From contig SVKB01000010.1 in the NCBI GenBank assembly GCA_015068665.1, forward strand, positions 1 through 64,000: a stretch of DNA of 64,000 nucleotides, read 5' to 3'. The notes under the pieces are model-generated. The model was given only the letters and a program-made list of their open reading frames with translations. It had not been told where the DNA came from and did no database searches. Source of the DNA: Oscillospiraceae bacterium. GTDB taxonomy: Bacteria > Bacillota > Clostridia > UMGS1840 > HGM11507. Below, piece after piece: positions 32,274 through 42,700 of this stretch. A program made the translations under genes and the position numbers. Position 1 is the stretch's first letter, and every line of letters begins with the position of its first letter.

Positions 32274-32868
32274 GGAGGAATAAAAAATGAAAAGAATATT
32301 AAGTCTTTTAATTTGTGCAATGCTTATTATATCCTCCGTAGGTGTAGTTGGCTTTGCCGATAATAACCATTGGTCTTATGACTATATTAAGGGCATGATT
32401 GCAGACGGCGTTATCTCAGGCGACCAGAACGGCAACCTTAACCTTGACAATACAATTACAAGAGCAGAATATGCTAAAACAATTAACAAATATTTCGGAT
32501 ACACCGTTAAAGCCGATTCAGGCTTTGGCGATGTAACCTCTGATAAATGGTACTATAACGATATGCTTATTGCGAAGGGCACCGGCTATATGATAGGCGA
32601 TGCTTCCGGCAATGCAAATCCGGATGCCAAAATCACAAGAGCAGAAGCCTTTGTTATAATTGCAAGACTTCTTGGACTTTCCGATGTATCCGATGTATCC
32701 TTTACCGATGAAGCTGAAATTCCTTCCTGGGCAAAGGGCAAAATCGGAGCACTTGTAAAGGCAGGTATAATCTCAGGTTATACCGATGGCTCCATTAAGG
32801 CAAACGGCAATATTACAAGAGCTGAAGCTTTTGTTATCATTTCTAAAAACGAAAGACATGAAATGCCA
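32271..32868 (+). repeat. Long direct repeat, member 1 (5' end of giant gene)
   Basis: About 600 bp, from the TAAGGAGGAATAAAA upstream through codon 193 or so, match 43372-43968 with only about half a dozen differences (one being a 1-base indel before the ATG). The two genes are far more diverged beyond the repeat. Confidence 0.92.
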
Positions 32869-35800
32869 TCTGATGCTCCCGTTTCCACCGATGTTCCCGG
32901 TAACACAAGCAGTATGACTCATGTTAACGGCGGTTCAATCAGCGGCGGCGGAGGTTCCGGCGGCGGAGGTGGCGGAGGTATCGCAACTCCTGTTGCTCCA
33001 ACCGCAAACATTGATATAAGAGCATATAACGAAAAAACATTTGATATTGAATATACTGCAACCAATTTCACAAGAGTCGTTGCAACATTGGCATTTGAAA
33101 ATGAAAGCTACGATGTAGAACTTATTCCTGTCGCGTCAAACGGTACACAGTATAAAGCTTCGTTAAAAACTGATATTGTTGATATAGTTAACGCAAGAAA
33201 TTCAAATGGAGATGCGTATACATTATCACTAAAAACTGAGCCTAAACCCGGATTCAAAGGTGCTAATGCAGCTTTAAATAAAACATTTATAGCAGATATT
33301 CTTCCTGAACTTACCGGATTTCGCGGTGGTATTAATATTTCAAACGGTAAGTATGAATACAGCTGGGATGCAATTAGTGGTATAACTGATTATGTTGTCA
33401 ATGTGTATTCCGATGAAACTTTATCAACAAAAGTTGCAGAGCTTTCGTCAGTAACAACTTCAACATCAGTTGCTTTTGATATTAATTCTTATCCGTTAGG
33501 AACACCTTATTATATAACAGTTGCAGTTAAAAACGGTAACTTTGAAGGTGTAGTATCTAAAGCTATGGCAGTTATGTCTGCAGGTGTTTCAGGTGGTGAC
33601 GGTAGTGAAGAAAATCCTTATGTGATTTCAAATGCAACTCAGTTTGTAAACATCTTTGGCAAGGGTAATACAGCAGCTTCCTCATTATTTGATAAAAATT
33701 ATATTTTAGTATCAGATATTGATTTAACATCATCATCTTATGCTCCGGCGTTAGTTGAATTTACAGGTTCACTTTCCGGTTGGGATTTGACAGAAAATAA
33801 AGCTGCTAAGAAAACAGTTAATATTGGTACAGTTTCAACCGCTGATGTAACAACCACAGCCTTTGGTAAAACTCCGGATTACACAGGTACAGGTTCCTTA
33901 ATCCATGTTGTAAAAGGCGGATATGTTGGATACTTGACAGTAAACGGTTCGTTTACATCAACTAAAACAGATAATGACTCCAAGCATTATGTTGGTGGTG
34001 TAATCGGTATTGTTAACGGTAACACAACAGTTGAATTTGTTGACAGTAATATAAATACAACAGCTTCAAAAGGCTATGCAGGAGGTATTCTTGGCTGTAT
34101 TTACACTTCAGGAAATAAGGTTATTAACTGTTCAAATACCGGTAACGTTAACGGTACAAGAGCTGCCGGTGGTATAGTAGCTAATCTTTTCGGTGTTTCC
34201 GAAATTTCAGACTCCTTTAACACAGGTAATATTGAAGGTACAATGCATGCAGGCGGTATAGCAGGTATGATAAAAGGTACAGTTACAAATTGTTATAACA
34301 CAGGTAGCGTACTGTCTACAGGTGCAACCGGCGGTAACGGTGCCGGTGGTATCACAGGTTATATTGCTGCAAAAGAAGCAAAGGTATCACAGAGCTGGAA
34401 TAGCGGTACAGTTGAATTAAAATCAACCGGAAAAGCTGCCGGTGCAGGCGGTATCATTGGTGCAGTTTATCTTGCAAAAGGCGACAATAGATATTGTATT
34501 ATAGAAGACTGCTTTAACACAGGTGTTATCACCTCTGCATCAAATAAGGGTGCTGCTCTCGGTAATATATTCGATTCATCATCCTCTGTTAAAGGCTTCT
34601 ATGATAATGTAAATAAAGATATAGATGTATGGGGTTTAAGTGAAACTCTTAACGCAGATGCAAAGGTTGAAAATGCTTTTGTACTTGGCGACAGAAACAC
34701 TATAGGTACTTACGGCGAAAAAATTGCAAATATATGGACACTTGCTGAACTTAAAAATGAAGATGCATACTTCAAAGGTTCTGAAAAATGGGTAATGGAC
34801 GGAACTTATAAGTATCCTCAGCTTAAGGGTGCTCCTTATGTTGGTGCTGATGTTGTTCTGCCTCCTCCTCCTGCATACATATTCTCATCAGAAGTTAAGT
34901 ATCAGTATGATCCTTCAAAAACTGCTTATACAGTTTCATGGGATTTAGATACTACTGTTACATCATATAATGTATATGTAGGTTCTGAAAAAGTTGCAGA
35001 CGGCTTAACAGTTTCAACATTTGATGTTCCTGCATCAAAAATTCCTACAAATACTGAAGAAATAACAGTTTCTGCTGTATTTGAGGGTCAGGAATACTAC
35101 TCTGATCCTGTTGTTGCCAACTATGGTGGCGGTAAAGGTACAGAAGCTGATCCTTACTTAATCTATACAATCGGTCACTTGAATAATGTTAAATTAAATC
35201 TTGATAAAGAATTTAAGCAGATGGCAGATATTACCGAAGAGCTTACGGCTCCGATCGGTTCTGCAAGTGAACCGTTTACCGGTAAATACTACGGTGCAGA
35301 TAATGAAAATAAATCCGTAAATCTTAAGATTAACGGTGGCGATTTTGCTGCTATGTTTGCTGCAACAAACGGTGCTGAGCTTTCGTATATCACAACAAAG
35401 GGTTCGGTTGTCGGAGATCATACTAAGTTTACAACATTTAAACTGAAAGACGGCTCAGAAAGAGTTGCGCATGCTACTGCAGGTCTTGTGGCTCTGACAT
35501 TAGACGGCGGAAAAACAGTTATTTCTCATTGTATAAATGAAGCTAATGTTACTGTAACAGGCATAGCAAAACAATCCGGTGCTTATACAGGTATTGGCGG
35601 TATCACAGGTTATCCTATGACAGCCGATATTTCCTACTGTGAAAACAAAGGCCTGATAGACGGTAAATATACTGCTTCTGTTGGTGGTATTGCAGGATAC
35701 AAAGGAACCGGTATTACAACCTATTGTAAGAACTACGGAACAGTTAAAAACGGTAATTCCTTAGGTGGTATTGTTGGTTCTCAGTATTCAGATATAACTT

Positions 35801-38800
35801 ACTGTGCTAATATGGGAATAGTTGATAATACTGAAAATGGTGATCCTCATACCGGTGGTATTTCAGGTTCTATTTGTGGTTCATCAAATATTTCCAATTC
35901 ATACAACTCAGGTAAGGTTTCCGGTGTTTCAAATGTAGGTGCTATATCAGGTAGAATATATGCAGCTGCAAGTGCTAAAACAACTGTTGAAAATTGTTTT
36001 AATACAGGTGTTATAATAGGAGCATCGAATGTTGCTATAGCGCTTGGTGAATATGTAAGAGGTGCAGGAGCTACTGTTAAAAATGTATATGACATAGAAA
36101 ATCCTTCACTTGGTTTATTTAAAACAAATACAATAGGCAGCACTATTGATGTTGCTAACTGTTATGTATTAAATGCTACAGCTGCAGGAATTCCGACAAT
36201 TACTGCGGATGCACTAAAAGCTCTTCTTACAACCGATACAACATTCAGTGCAGATTTATGGCATATAAATGCTGATACAACCTATGCTTATCCCGAGCTT
36301 AAAACTCTTCCTTACGAAAAGCTGGAAAGACTTGAGGCTGTTACATTAACAGTCGATACATCGGATGATAAGTTCGTTCTTAACTGGAATCTTCAGGATG
36401 GCGTCTCCTACGACATATACGTTGGTGGCGAAAAGGTAGCAACAGTTTTGACAAATACCTTTGATGCTACAGATTATGTTGACGGTATTTATGATATATA
36501 TGTAATTGGTAATAAGGGAGAAATAACTCCGGCTGTTTCAAATACTGTAAAAGTTAACGGACTTTTCGCAGGCGGTTCAGGTACAGCAGATGATCCATAT
36601 CTTGTTGCAACCTCGAAGCATTTTAAGAATGTAGGAAAATATCCTTCCGCTTACTTTAAGCAGACAAAGGATATCGAGGGTATTACGGAAAACATCACTG
36701 CTGAATTCGCAGGTCAGTACGATGGTGACGGCTATTCACTTACCATCGCTCTTACAACCTCAGATGCAAATGATCAGGGCTACGGCTTATTCAACATAAC
36801 AGCCGGCACAGCGGAAGCTCCTGCTGTTATCAAAAATGTTGTATTAAAAGGTACCTTAACATCTACATCAACTGCAAAACAGTATGTTGGTGGTCTTATA
36901 GGTATGACAAAAGGATCAACCTACTTAACAGTTGATAACTGTGTAAACTATGCAACAGTTACTGCTGCAAGTGCCGGAGGTAACTCCAATGTTGCCGGTT
37001 TAGTAGGCAGAGCATATATTGCAGGAATTGATATAACAAACTGTGTAAACTACGGTACAGTTAACGGCGGAAACAATGCTTATACAGGTGGTGTTGCCGC
37101 TATGGCAGGTTATGGTAACGCAGGCGTGATTATGGAAAACTGCGCTAACTATGGTGATGTTTCCGGTAAATCCGTTGCAGGTGTTTTAGGATGGACCTAT
37201 GCCGATATTAAAAACTGCTTTAACTTTGGTACAATTACCTCTAACGGCTCAACTCCTGCAGGTATCTGTGGTTATACAGGCGGTAAAAATGTTACTGCTG
37301 AAAACTGCTTTAATGCAGGCACTTTAGTATCAACCTCAGGCGCTAAAACATACGGTATCTTAGTATCTAACCATGCTGCATCAAGTGCTGATACTATCTC
37401 GGTTGAAAACTGTTATAACATTTTTGACGGTGCATTAATTGCAGGTGCAGGTTCAGGTAAAAAAGCCCCTGTAGTTACAAGTTCATATAATATAACTGCA
37501 GCTGATACAACCGCAGGTGTTACGACTGTTACACTTTCAGCACTTAAGACTTTAGATATTTCCGATGCATTTACACTTCTTTCTGAAAATGCATCTAACC
37601 CGGATTACAATAAAGACTATGAATATCCTCAGATTAAAACAAACTTAGTTTCTAAAGACTATGTTATTCCGGGCTCTCAGGATAAACTGTCAATTAAAGA
37701 TATCTATTTTGATGAAACTACTGCTGACTGGATGGTAAAAATTAATCCTACAACAAAATCAGAAATCGCAGTTTATCAATTAGAAGTTGGTAATGACATC
37801 GTAGTTGAATTTGAAAAATCAGATTTAAGTTCTGACAATGCTATTGTTTTAGAAGAAATTGCTATAGGGGAAACAACCGTTTCCCTTACAGCACTTGATT
37901 CTTCAAATGCTCCTGTTTTAACAGCAGATGACTATACTGTTGATATGACTGTAAGCGGCGGTACCGGAGCTGATACTGATCCTTATGTTATTTCACATAA
38001 AGAACAGTTTGTTCACTTCTTCGGCAAAGACAATACTGCTGATGATTTTACAAAGCATTATATTCTTGTAAAAGATATCGACTTAAGCGCTTCTGACTAT
38101 GAACCTTCCCCTGAATTATTTAAAGGTTCGTTATTCGGTTACGATTTGGTAGCAGACAAAAATGCAAAAAAAGAAATCAATATTGGTGCTGCTAACCGTA
38201 CCTCTAAAATACTTTATGATACAACAAACTCACGTTATGCTGCAGGTGGTATTATAAATGCTGCAGACCCTGCAACAGCAGTTGAGCTTGGTTATTTAAC
38301 ACTAAAAGGTACTCTTACAACTGAAGTTACAGGCTTATATGCATTTGGTGGTCTTGTTGGTGCTATGGAATTAAAAACCACAAAGATTTCCAATGTTGAT
38401 AACTATATCGATGTAACTGTTGATCTTGCATTAAATTCAACAGGTGGTATAGCAGGCTATGCACGTTCTTCCTTTGATAACTGCAGAAACTTTGGTGATG
38501 TAACAGCTAAAGGATATACAGGCGGTATTTTCGGTTCAGCAAATACATCTGATTCTACTGTTACTGCGTGTTATAACGAAGGTACAATTTCCGGTGGTAA
38601 CCATACAGGCGGTATAGCAGGCTCAACATATCAGAGTATTTATAATTGCGCAAATACAGGTACTGTTAAAACCTCTGCAGGCTATATTGGCGGTATCGCA
38701 GGTTATAACTCAACTAACGGTTCAAAGATGGACAGCTGTTTTAATACCGGTACTGTAATGCATACAGCAGATCCGGGTTCAGCTATTCAGGGTGTTGGTG

Positions 38801-39237
38801 GTCTTGTAGGCTTTATGTATTATAAATCTACTACTCATACCAGAGGTATGATAATAACCAACTGTTACAATTTAGGTGAAATTACTGTTGCAGGTGATCA
38901 GACAACAGCATGTGCTGTTGGTAATGCATATACTTCAGGTGTTGCAGGCGTTTCAGGTGTAAAAACATCTGTTAAAGGCTTCTACGACTTAAAGAATAAG
39001 GACCTTCCTGTATGGAAATCCACTTATACAGCATCTACTCCTTCGGTTGATGTAGCAAGCACTTATGTAATTTCTGATTCAGTAACTTCAGATACAATAA
39101 AAGGACTAACTTCAAACGATACAATGTTTAAAGACAGTACTGTTTGGGAAATTGATGATAATGCTGACTATAAATATCCTACATTGGTTAAAAACCCCTA
39201 TGACGATAATTTAGCAGCTTTCACACCCGCCAACTGA
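32287..39237 (+). CDS. Giant SLH-GLUG surface protein, copy 1
   Basis: This 2316-residue protein has a signal peptide (about 1-24). Three SLH domains follow (about 27-190, each with an ITRAEA/ITRAEY motif), then a Gly-rich hinge (about 215-235). Four large modules start at residues of about 436, 946, 1428 and 1889. Each module begins with a G(S/T)G..(A/E)DPY segment, continues as GLUG-type beta-solenoid repeats (GGI.G, C.N.G.V), and ends with a W.......YPQL segment. Fibronectin-like strands separate modules. By sequence the modules are types A, B, C and A. No catalytic motif is visible, so adhesion or matrix roles are inferred. It is in an operon with the CBM-SLH gene, and a terminator follows. 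Confidence 0.85.
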   Translation: MKRILSLLICAMLIISSVGVVGFADNNHWSYDYIKGMIADGVISGDQNGNLNLDNTITRAEYAKTINKYFGYTVKADSGFGDVTSDKWYYNDMLIAKGTGYMIGDASGNANPDAKITRAEAFVIIARLLGLSDVSDVSFTDEAEIPSWAKGKIGALVKAGIISGYTDGSIKANGNITRAEAFVIISKNERHEMPSDAPVSTDVPGNTSSMTHVNGGSISGGGGSGGGGGGGIATPVAPTANIDIRAYNEKTFDIEYTATNFTRVVATLAFENESYDVELIPVASNGTQYKASLKTDIVDIVNARNSNGDAYTLSLKTEPKPGFKGANAALNKTFIADILPELTGFRGGINISNGKYEYSWDAISGITDYVVNVYSDETLSTKVAELSSVTTSTSVAFDINSYPLGTPYYITVAVKNGNFEGVVSKAMAVMSAGVSGGDGSEENPYVISNATQFVNIFGKGNTAASSLFDKNYILVSDIDLTSSSYAPALVEFTGSLSGWDLTENKAAKKTVNIGTVSTADVTTTAFGKTPDYTGTGSLIHVVKGGYVGYLTVNGSFTSTKTDNDSKHYVGGVIGIVNGNTTVEFVDSNINTTASKGYAGGILGCIYTSGNKVINCSNTGNVNGTRAAGGIVANLFGVSEISDSFNTGNIEGTMHAGGIAGMIKGTVTNCYNTGSVLSTGATGGNGAGGITGYIAAKEAKVSQSWNSGTVELKSTGKAAGAGGIIGAVYLAKGDNRYCIIEDCFNTGVITSASNKGAALGNIFDSSSSVKGFYDNVNKDIDVWGLSETLNADAKVENAFVLGDRNTIGTYGEKIANIWTLAELKNEDAYFKGSEKWVMDGTYKYPQLKGAPYVGADVVLPPPPAYIFSSEVKYQYDPSKTAYTVSWDLDTTVTSYNVYVGSEKVADGLTVSTFDVPASKIPTNTEEITVSAVFEGQEYYSDPVVANYGGGKGTEADPYLIYTIGHLNNVKLNLDKEFKQMADITEELTAPIGSASEPFTGKYYGADNENKSVNLKINGGDFAAMFAATNGAELSYITTKGSVVGDHTKFTTFKLKDGSERVAHATAGLVALTLDGGKTVISHCINEANVTVTGIAKQSGAYTGIGGITGYPMTADISYCENKGLIDGKYTASVGGIAGYKGTGITTYCKNYGTVKNGNSLGGIVGSQYSDITYCANMGIVDNTENGDPHTGGISGSICGSSNISNSYNSGKVSGVSNVGAISGRIYAAASAKTTVENCFNTGVIIGASNVAIALGEYVRGAGATVKNVYDIENPSLGLFKTNTIGSTIDVANCYVLNATAAGIPTITADALKALLTTDTTFSADLWHINADTTYAYPELKTLPYEKLERLEAVTLTVDTSDDKFVLNWNLQDGVSYDIYVGGEKVATVLTNTFDATDYVDGIYDIYVIGNKGEITPAVSNTVKVNGLFAGGSGTADDPYLVATSKHFKNVGKYPSAYFKQTKDIEGITENITAEFAGQYDGDGYSLTIALTTSDANDQGYGLFNITAGTAEAPAVIKNVVLKGTLTSTSTAKQYVGGLIGMTKGSTYLTVDNCVNYATVTAASAGGNSNVAGLVGRAYIAGIDITNCVNYGTVNGGNNAYTGGVAAMAGYGNAGVIMENCANYGDVSGKSVAGVLGWTYADIKNCFNFGTITSNGSTPAGICGYTGGKNVTAENCFNAGTLVSTSGAKTYGILVSNHAASSADTISVENCYNIFDGALIAGAGSGKKAPVVTSSYNITAADTTAGVTTVTLSALKTLDISDAFTLLSENASNPDYNKDYEYPQIKTNLVSKDYVIPGSQDKLSIKDIYFDETTADWMVKINPTTKSEIAVYQLEVGNDIVVEFEKSDLSSDNAIVLEEIAIGETTVSLTALDSSNAPVLTADDYTVDMTVSGGTGADTDPYVISHKEQFVHFFGKDNTADDFTKHYILVKDIDLSASDYEPSPELFKGSLFGYDLVADKNAKKEINIGAANRTSKILYDTTNSRYAAGGIINAADPATAVELGYLTLKGTLTTEVTGLYAFGGLVGAMELKTTKISNVDNYIDVTVDLALNSTGGIAGYARSSFDNCRNFGDVTAKGYTGGIFGSANTSDSTVTACYNEGTISGGNHTGGIAGSTYQSIYNCANTGTVKTSAGYIGGIAGYNSTNGSKMDSCFNTGTVMHTADPGSAIQGVGGLVGFMYYKSTTHTRGMIITNCYNLGEITVAGDQTTACAVGNAYTSGVAGVSGVKTSVKGFYDLKNKDLPVWKSTYTASTPSVDVASTYVISDSVTSDTIKGLTSNDTMFKDSTVWEIDDNADYKYPTLVKNPYDDNLAAFTPAN

Positions 39238-39253
39238 TTTAATATTTAAAATT

Positions 39254-39283
39254 AAGAGTGTTCTTCGGAGCACTCTTTTTTTA
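39254..39283 (+). terminator. Terminator of the first surface operon
   Basis: AAGAGTGTTC ttcg GAGCACTCTT followed by a T run, 17 bases after the stop codon. Confidence 0.85.
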
Positions 39284-39290
39284 TTACAAA

Positions 39291-39410
39291 GCATAGCTTT
39301 GCTATGGCGTCGGTTTTTACTCGTTCCGCAGGAACATATCGAGTGCGTAGCACATATCGAGTTTTGCCTCGGCAAAACATATCGAAAATTCCATAGGGAT
39401 TTATATCTTA
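39291..39410. repeat. Hairpin-array repeat, family A, copy 3 (inverted)
   Basis: On the minus strand the modules are AAATCC/GGA(A)TTT, TTTTGCC/GGCAAAA, TGC/GCA and TTCC/GGAA with the same (C)TCGATATG linkers. A CACCTCATCCGTCAGC / GCTGACACCTTCTCCTC element follows on the plus strand to about 39460. Confidence 0.82.
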
Positions 39411-39768
39411 CACCTCATCCGTCAGCTATCGCTGACACCTTCTCCTCATTAAGAAGGCTATGGTATTTGTTCTTTTTTAATACTGTAGGGCGTGGCGACT
39501 CGACACGCCGATATAAAATTACCAATTACAAATGAAGGAAGGTAAGCATGCCATTTTTCATTTACATTTTCCCTTGTTGCACAAAATGCAATCTTTGGTT
39601 GCATTTTATGTACTTTTGTAAAAAAAGTGGAGCAAAAGGTGATGAAAATCTTTACTTTTAATAAAAAATATGTTATCATAAAATATAAAATTATATAGTG
39701 AGAAATTGCGCCCTCGGGCAAAGCTTTTTTCACGAAAATACTATAAAAAAGTGTGGAGGAACAAATCT
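39411..39768 (+). other. Non-coding stretch between the two surface operons
   Basis: The stretch holds several short palindromes: GTCAGC tatc GCTGAC near 39421, GGCGTG/CACGCC near 39489-39510, and TGCA-centred AAAATGCA/TGCATTTT near 39583-39607. Close to the next gene, TTGCGCC ctcg GGCAA followed by AGCTTTTTT (about 39707-39730) looks like a weak terminator inside the 5' untranslated region. A/T-rich -10-like sequences lie at about 39669-39690. No ORF is convincing. Confidence 0.5.
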
Positions 39769-42700
39769 ATGAGCAAAAGAATTTTATCGCTTCTGCTTTG
39801 TGCGGTAATGCTTTTATCCCTATCGGCATTTACCGTTTCTGCAGACAGCAAGGTTTTACAGGCTTATTCATTTGAGTCTGAAGATGAAGGATGGTCATTT
39901 TATAATAAGGCTGATTCATCCTTTAATTCACTGACAAAGGAGAAGGCAACTGACGGTACTCAGGCTTTGTATGTTAATGATACATCTGATGAAAAGACCG
40001 GCGGTTTTCAGTCTCCGCTTATTCCTGCAACTCAGGGAGTTCAATATTCAGCATCAATTGACTGTAATATGGTTAAGGCAGGCTGTGTATTTATTTTAAG
40101 AATATACGGTGCGGATAAAAAGAAATTACTGGATAAACAGGTTAAGCCCACAAAAACAGGGGAGTGGGAAAATCTTGTTGCATCCAATACCGCTCCTGAA
40201 GGCGCAGCCTTCGTAAATATTATAGTTGCAACCTTCTCGAAGGGTGGCGGTACTGCATATTTTGACAATGCTAAGCTGGTTGAAGGAACCCTTACGGCAA
40301 CCACTCCGTCAGGCTCAGGTTCTTCGGGTACAGCTCAGACACCATCGACACCTTCGGCTCCTTCCGGATCTGTTAACGCAGGTGATTCAGAGTATAAGAC
40401 CGAAATCGAATTTTTAGGTAAAATCGGAATTCTTGATTCTACCTTCAAGGCAGGCTCCGCACTTACCAAGGCAGAGCTGGCAAGACTTACTGCAAAGGTA
40501 ATGCATCCTGATGTGGATTTTTCCGCTACACTTGTATCAGGCTATGCCTTTGATGATGTTTCATCAACCCATCCTTATTACCCTTATATCAAGGCTTGTA
40601 AGGATTTAAGAATAATAAACGGTGATTATAATAATAACTTCAATCCCGATAATCAGGTTACCGTAATTGAAGCAGTTACCGTTTTAATCAACGCTTTAGG
40701 CTATACTCCTTATGCTGAAGCCTTTGGCGGATATCCTACAGGCTACTATACCGTTGCAACACAAAGCGGTATATCCAAAGGTGTTAACTTCAGCTTCAAC
40801 GATAAGGTTACCGGTGAGATTGCCGCAAAGCTTATTTACAATGCCTTATTTGCTGATTTAGTAGAGCTTCAGTCAATTAAGGACGGAAGTGTTCAGGTAG
40901 AAATCAAAAACGATAAAAATCTTTTATCCGAAAGACTTGGTATATATCAGTATGATGCAATCGTTACAGATAACGGATTAAGCTCACTTGACGGAGTATC
41001 AATGGGGGATACTGATAAAGCAGTTATCAGACTTACAAAGAACGGTAATACCGTTACCGCATTTGTAAACGGAACCGATATTGCATCTTATCTTGGCTAC
41101 AGAGTAAAAGCCTTTGTAAGAAACAATTTTGAAAAAGGTATTTATGAATATATTTATGTTGCTCCTTACAAGCAGAGCTCAAACGAGATTTTAAATGCAA
41201 AATATATAGTAAATGTAACCGACAATTACATAGAATACGATGAAGATGAAACCACCTCTAATATGGATAAATTCACCTTCGAAGCATATCCCACCGTTAC
41301 AGTTAACGGTGTGGTAGTAAACGATAAGCCGGTTAAAGAGGTTATTCCTGCGGATGGCTTTGTTACTCTTATTGATAATGCCGGTGACTCAAAATTTGAT
41401 TTGATATCTGTTACCTCCTTCAATATAAGAAACGGTATGTATAACCAGCCTGCAAGAAATATAATTGCAGATAACATTGTAACCGAAGAGGATGAAGAAA
41501 GCGTATCCTGTTTATTCAATCCTGCCGACCTTTTAGATCTTAACGAGGAAGAATATTCTTATTCCTTTATCATGAACGACTCTGTAAAGAGTGTATCAGA
41601 CTTAAAGGCAAAGGATGTTATCTCGGTTGGTGAGGCTCCTTATAAGGTGAACGGAAAAACTCACTATGTACTCGTGGTTGAAAGAAATGTTAAAGCAGGT
41701 GCTCTTAATTCCAAGTCAGGCAACATAATCGGTATGTCAGACGGAAAGGAATATGAGCTTTCCACAAGTATTTTAAATATCAAGAGCGGATATATCAATT
41801 ATCTTTCAATGGGTAAAAATGTTACTCTTTATCTTGATAAGACAGGCAAAGTTGCATACACTGAATCCGAGGGCGGCGCAGCTAAAAACTATGCATATAT
41901 CGTAAAGGCTGTTGAAAGAACCATTGGCGGTGAAAATACTGTTTTAGTTAAATTGTTTACAAAAGACGGTAAAATGGAAGAGCTTCCTCTTTCATCAAAA
42001 TGTAAGATTGACGGTACTTACTATGAAACTTATGCATCTCAGCTCAGGGCAATAAACAAGCACTATATGGATGTTGACTTCCTTCTTGCGAAGCTTGATG
42101 AATCAAGAAGCTACGGGCGTCCTGCAATTGTTGATATCAAGGACGGTTTAATAACAAGAATTGATACCGACTATCCTAATGATAACTTAAATTCAGGTTC
42201 ATTATCCGAATTTTATCAGACTCAGACACTTATTCCGTATTCCCATGAGGATGCTGAAAGTGTCGATACACTTAATGCAGGCTTCAGAAATCCAAGACTG
42301 ACAACCGTTATGGGTTCCAATAAAAAGGTTGACGGTAAGTTCTTTGTAACAGGCAATTCCTTTGTTATTGCAGTTCCTGAAATTGATACTTATGCAATGT
42401 CCACCGATTTAAGAAATAAATTTGCGGTTTCAGGAACAACAAGTGTTCCTAATATGGATTATGTTGGATTTTTCGAACTTGAAGGCGATGAGTACTATAA
42501 GATTTTAAAGGGTGCCGATGTAAAGAGTGATAAATTCTCCTACGATATCCAGGGCTATGACATTGACCCTGATACCGGTGTTGCCGGTCTTGTAGTTTTA
42601 AGAGGAAGAAACAATATCAAGCCAAACTATACATACGGCTCCTTATACAGTGTATATTCTAAAAAGAACACAGTATATGATGCCCAGAAAGAAAAGAATG

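Noticed and set aside
35194-36143. Minus-strand ORFs inside the giant surface gene
   Set aside because: They are antisense shadows of repetitive, Gly/Thr/Ala-rich coding DNA.
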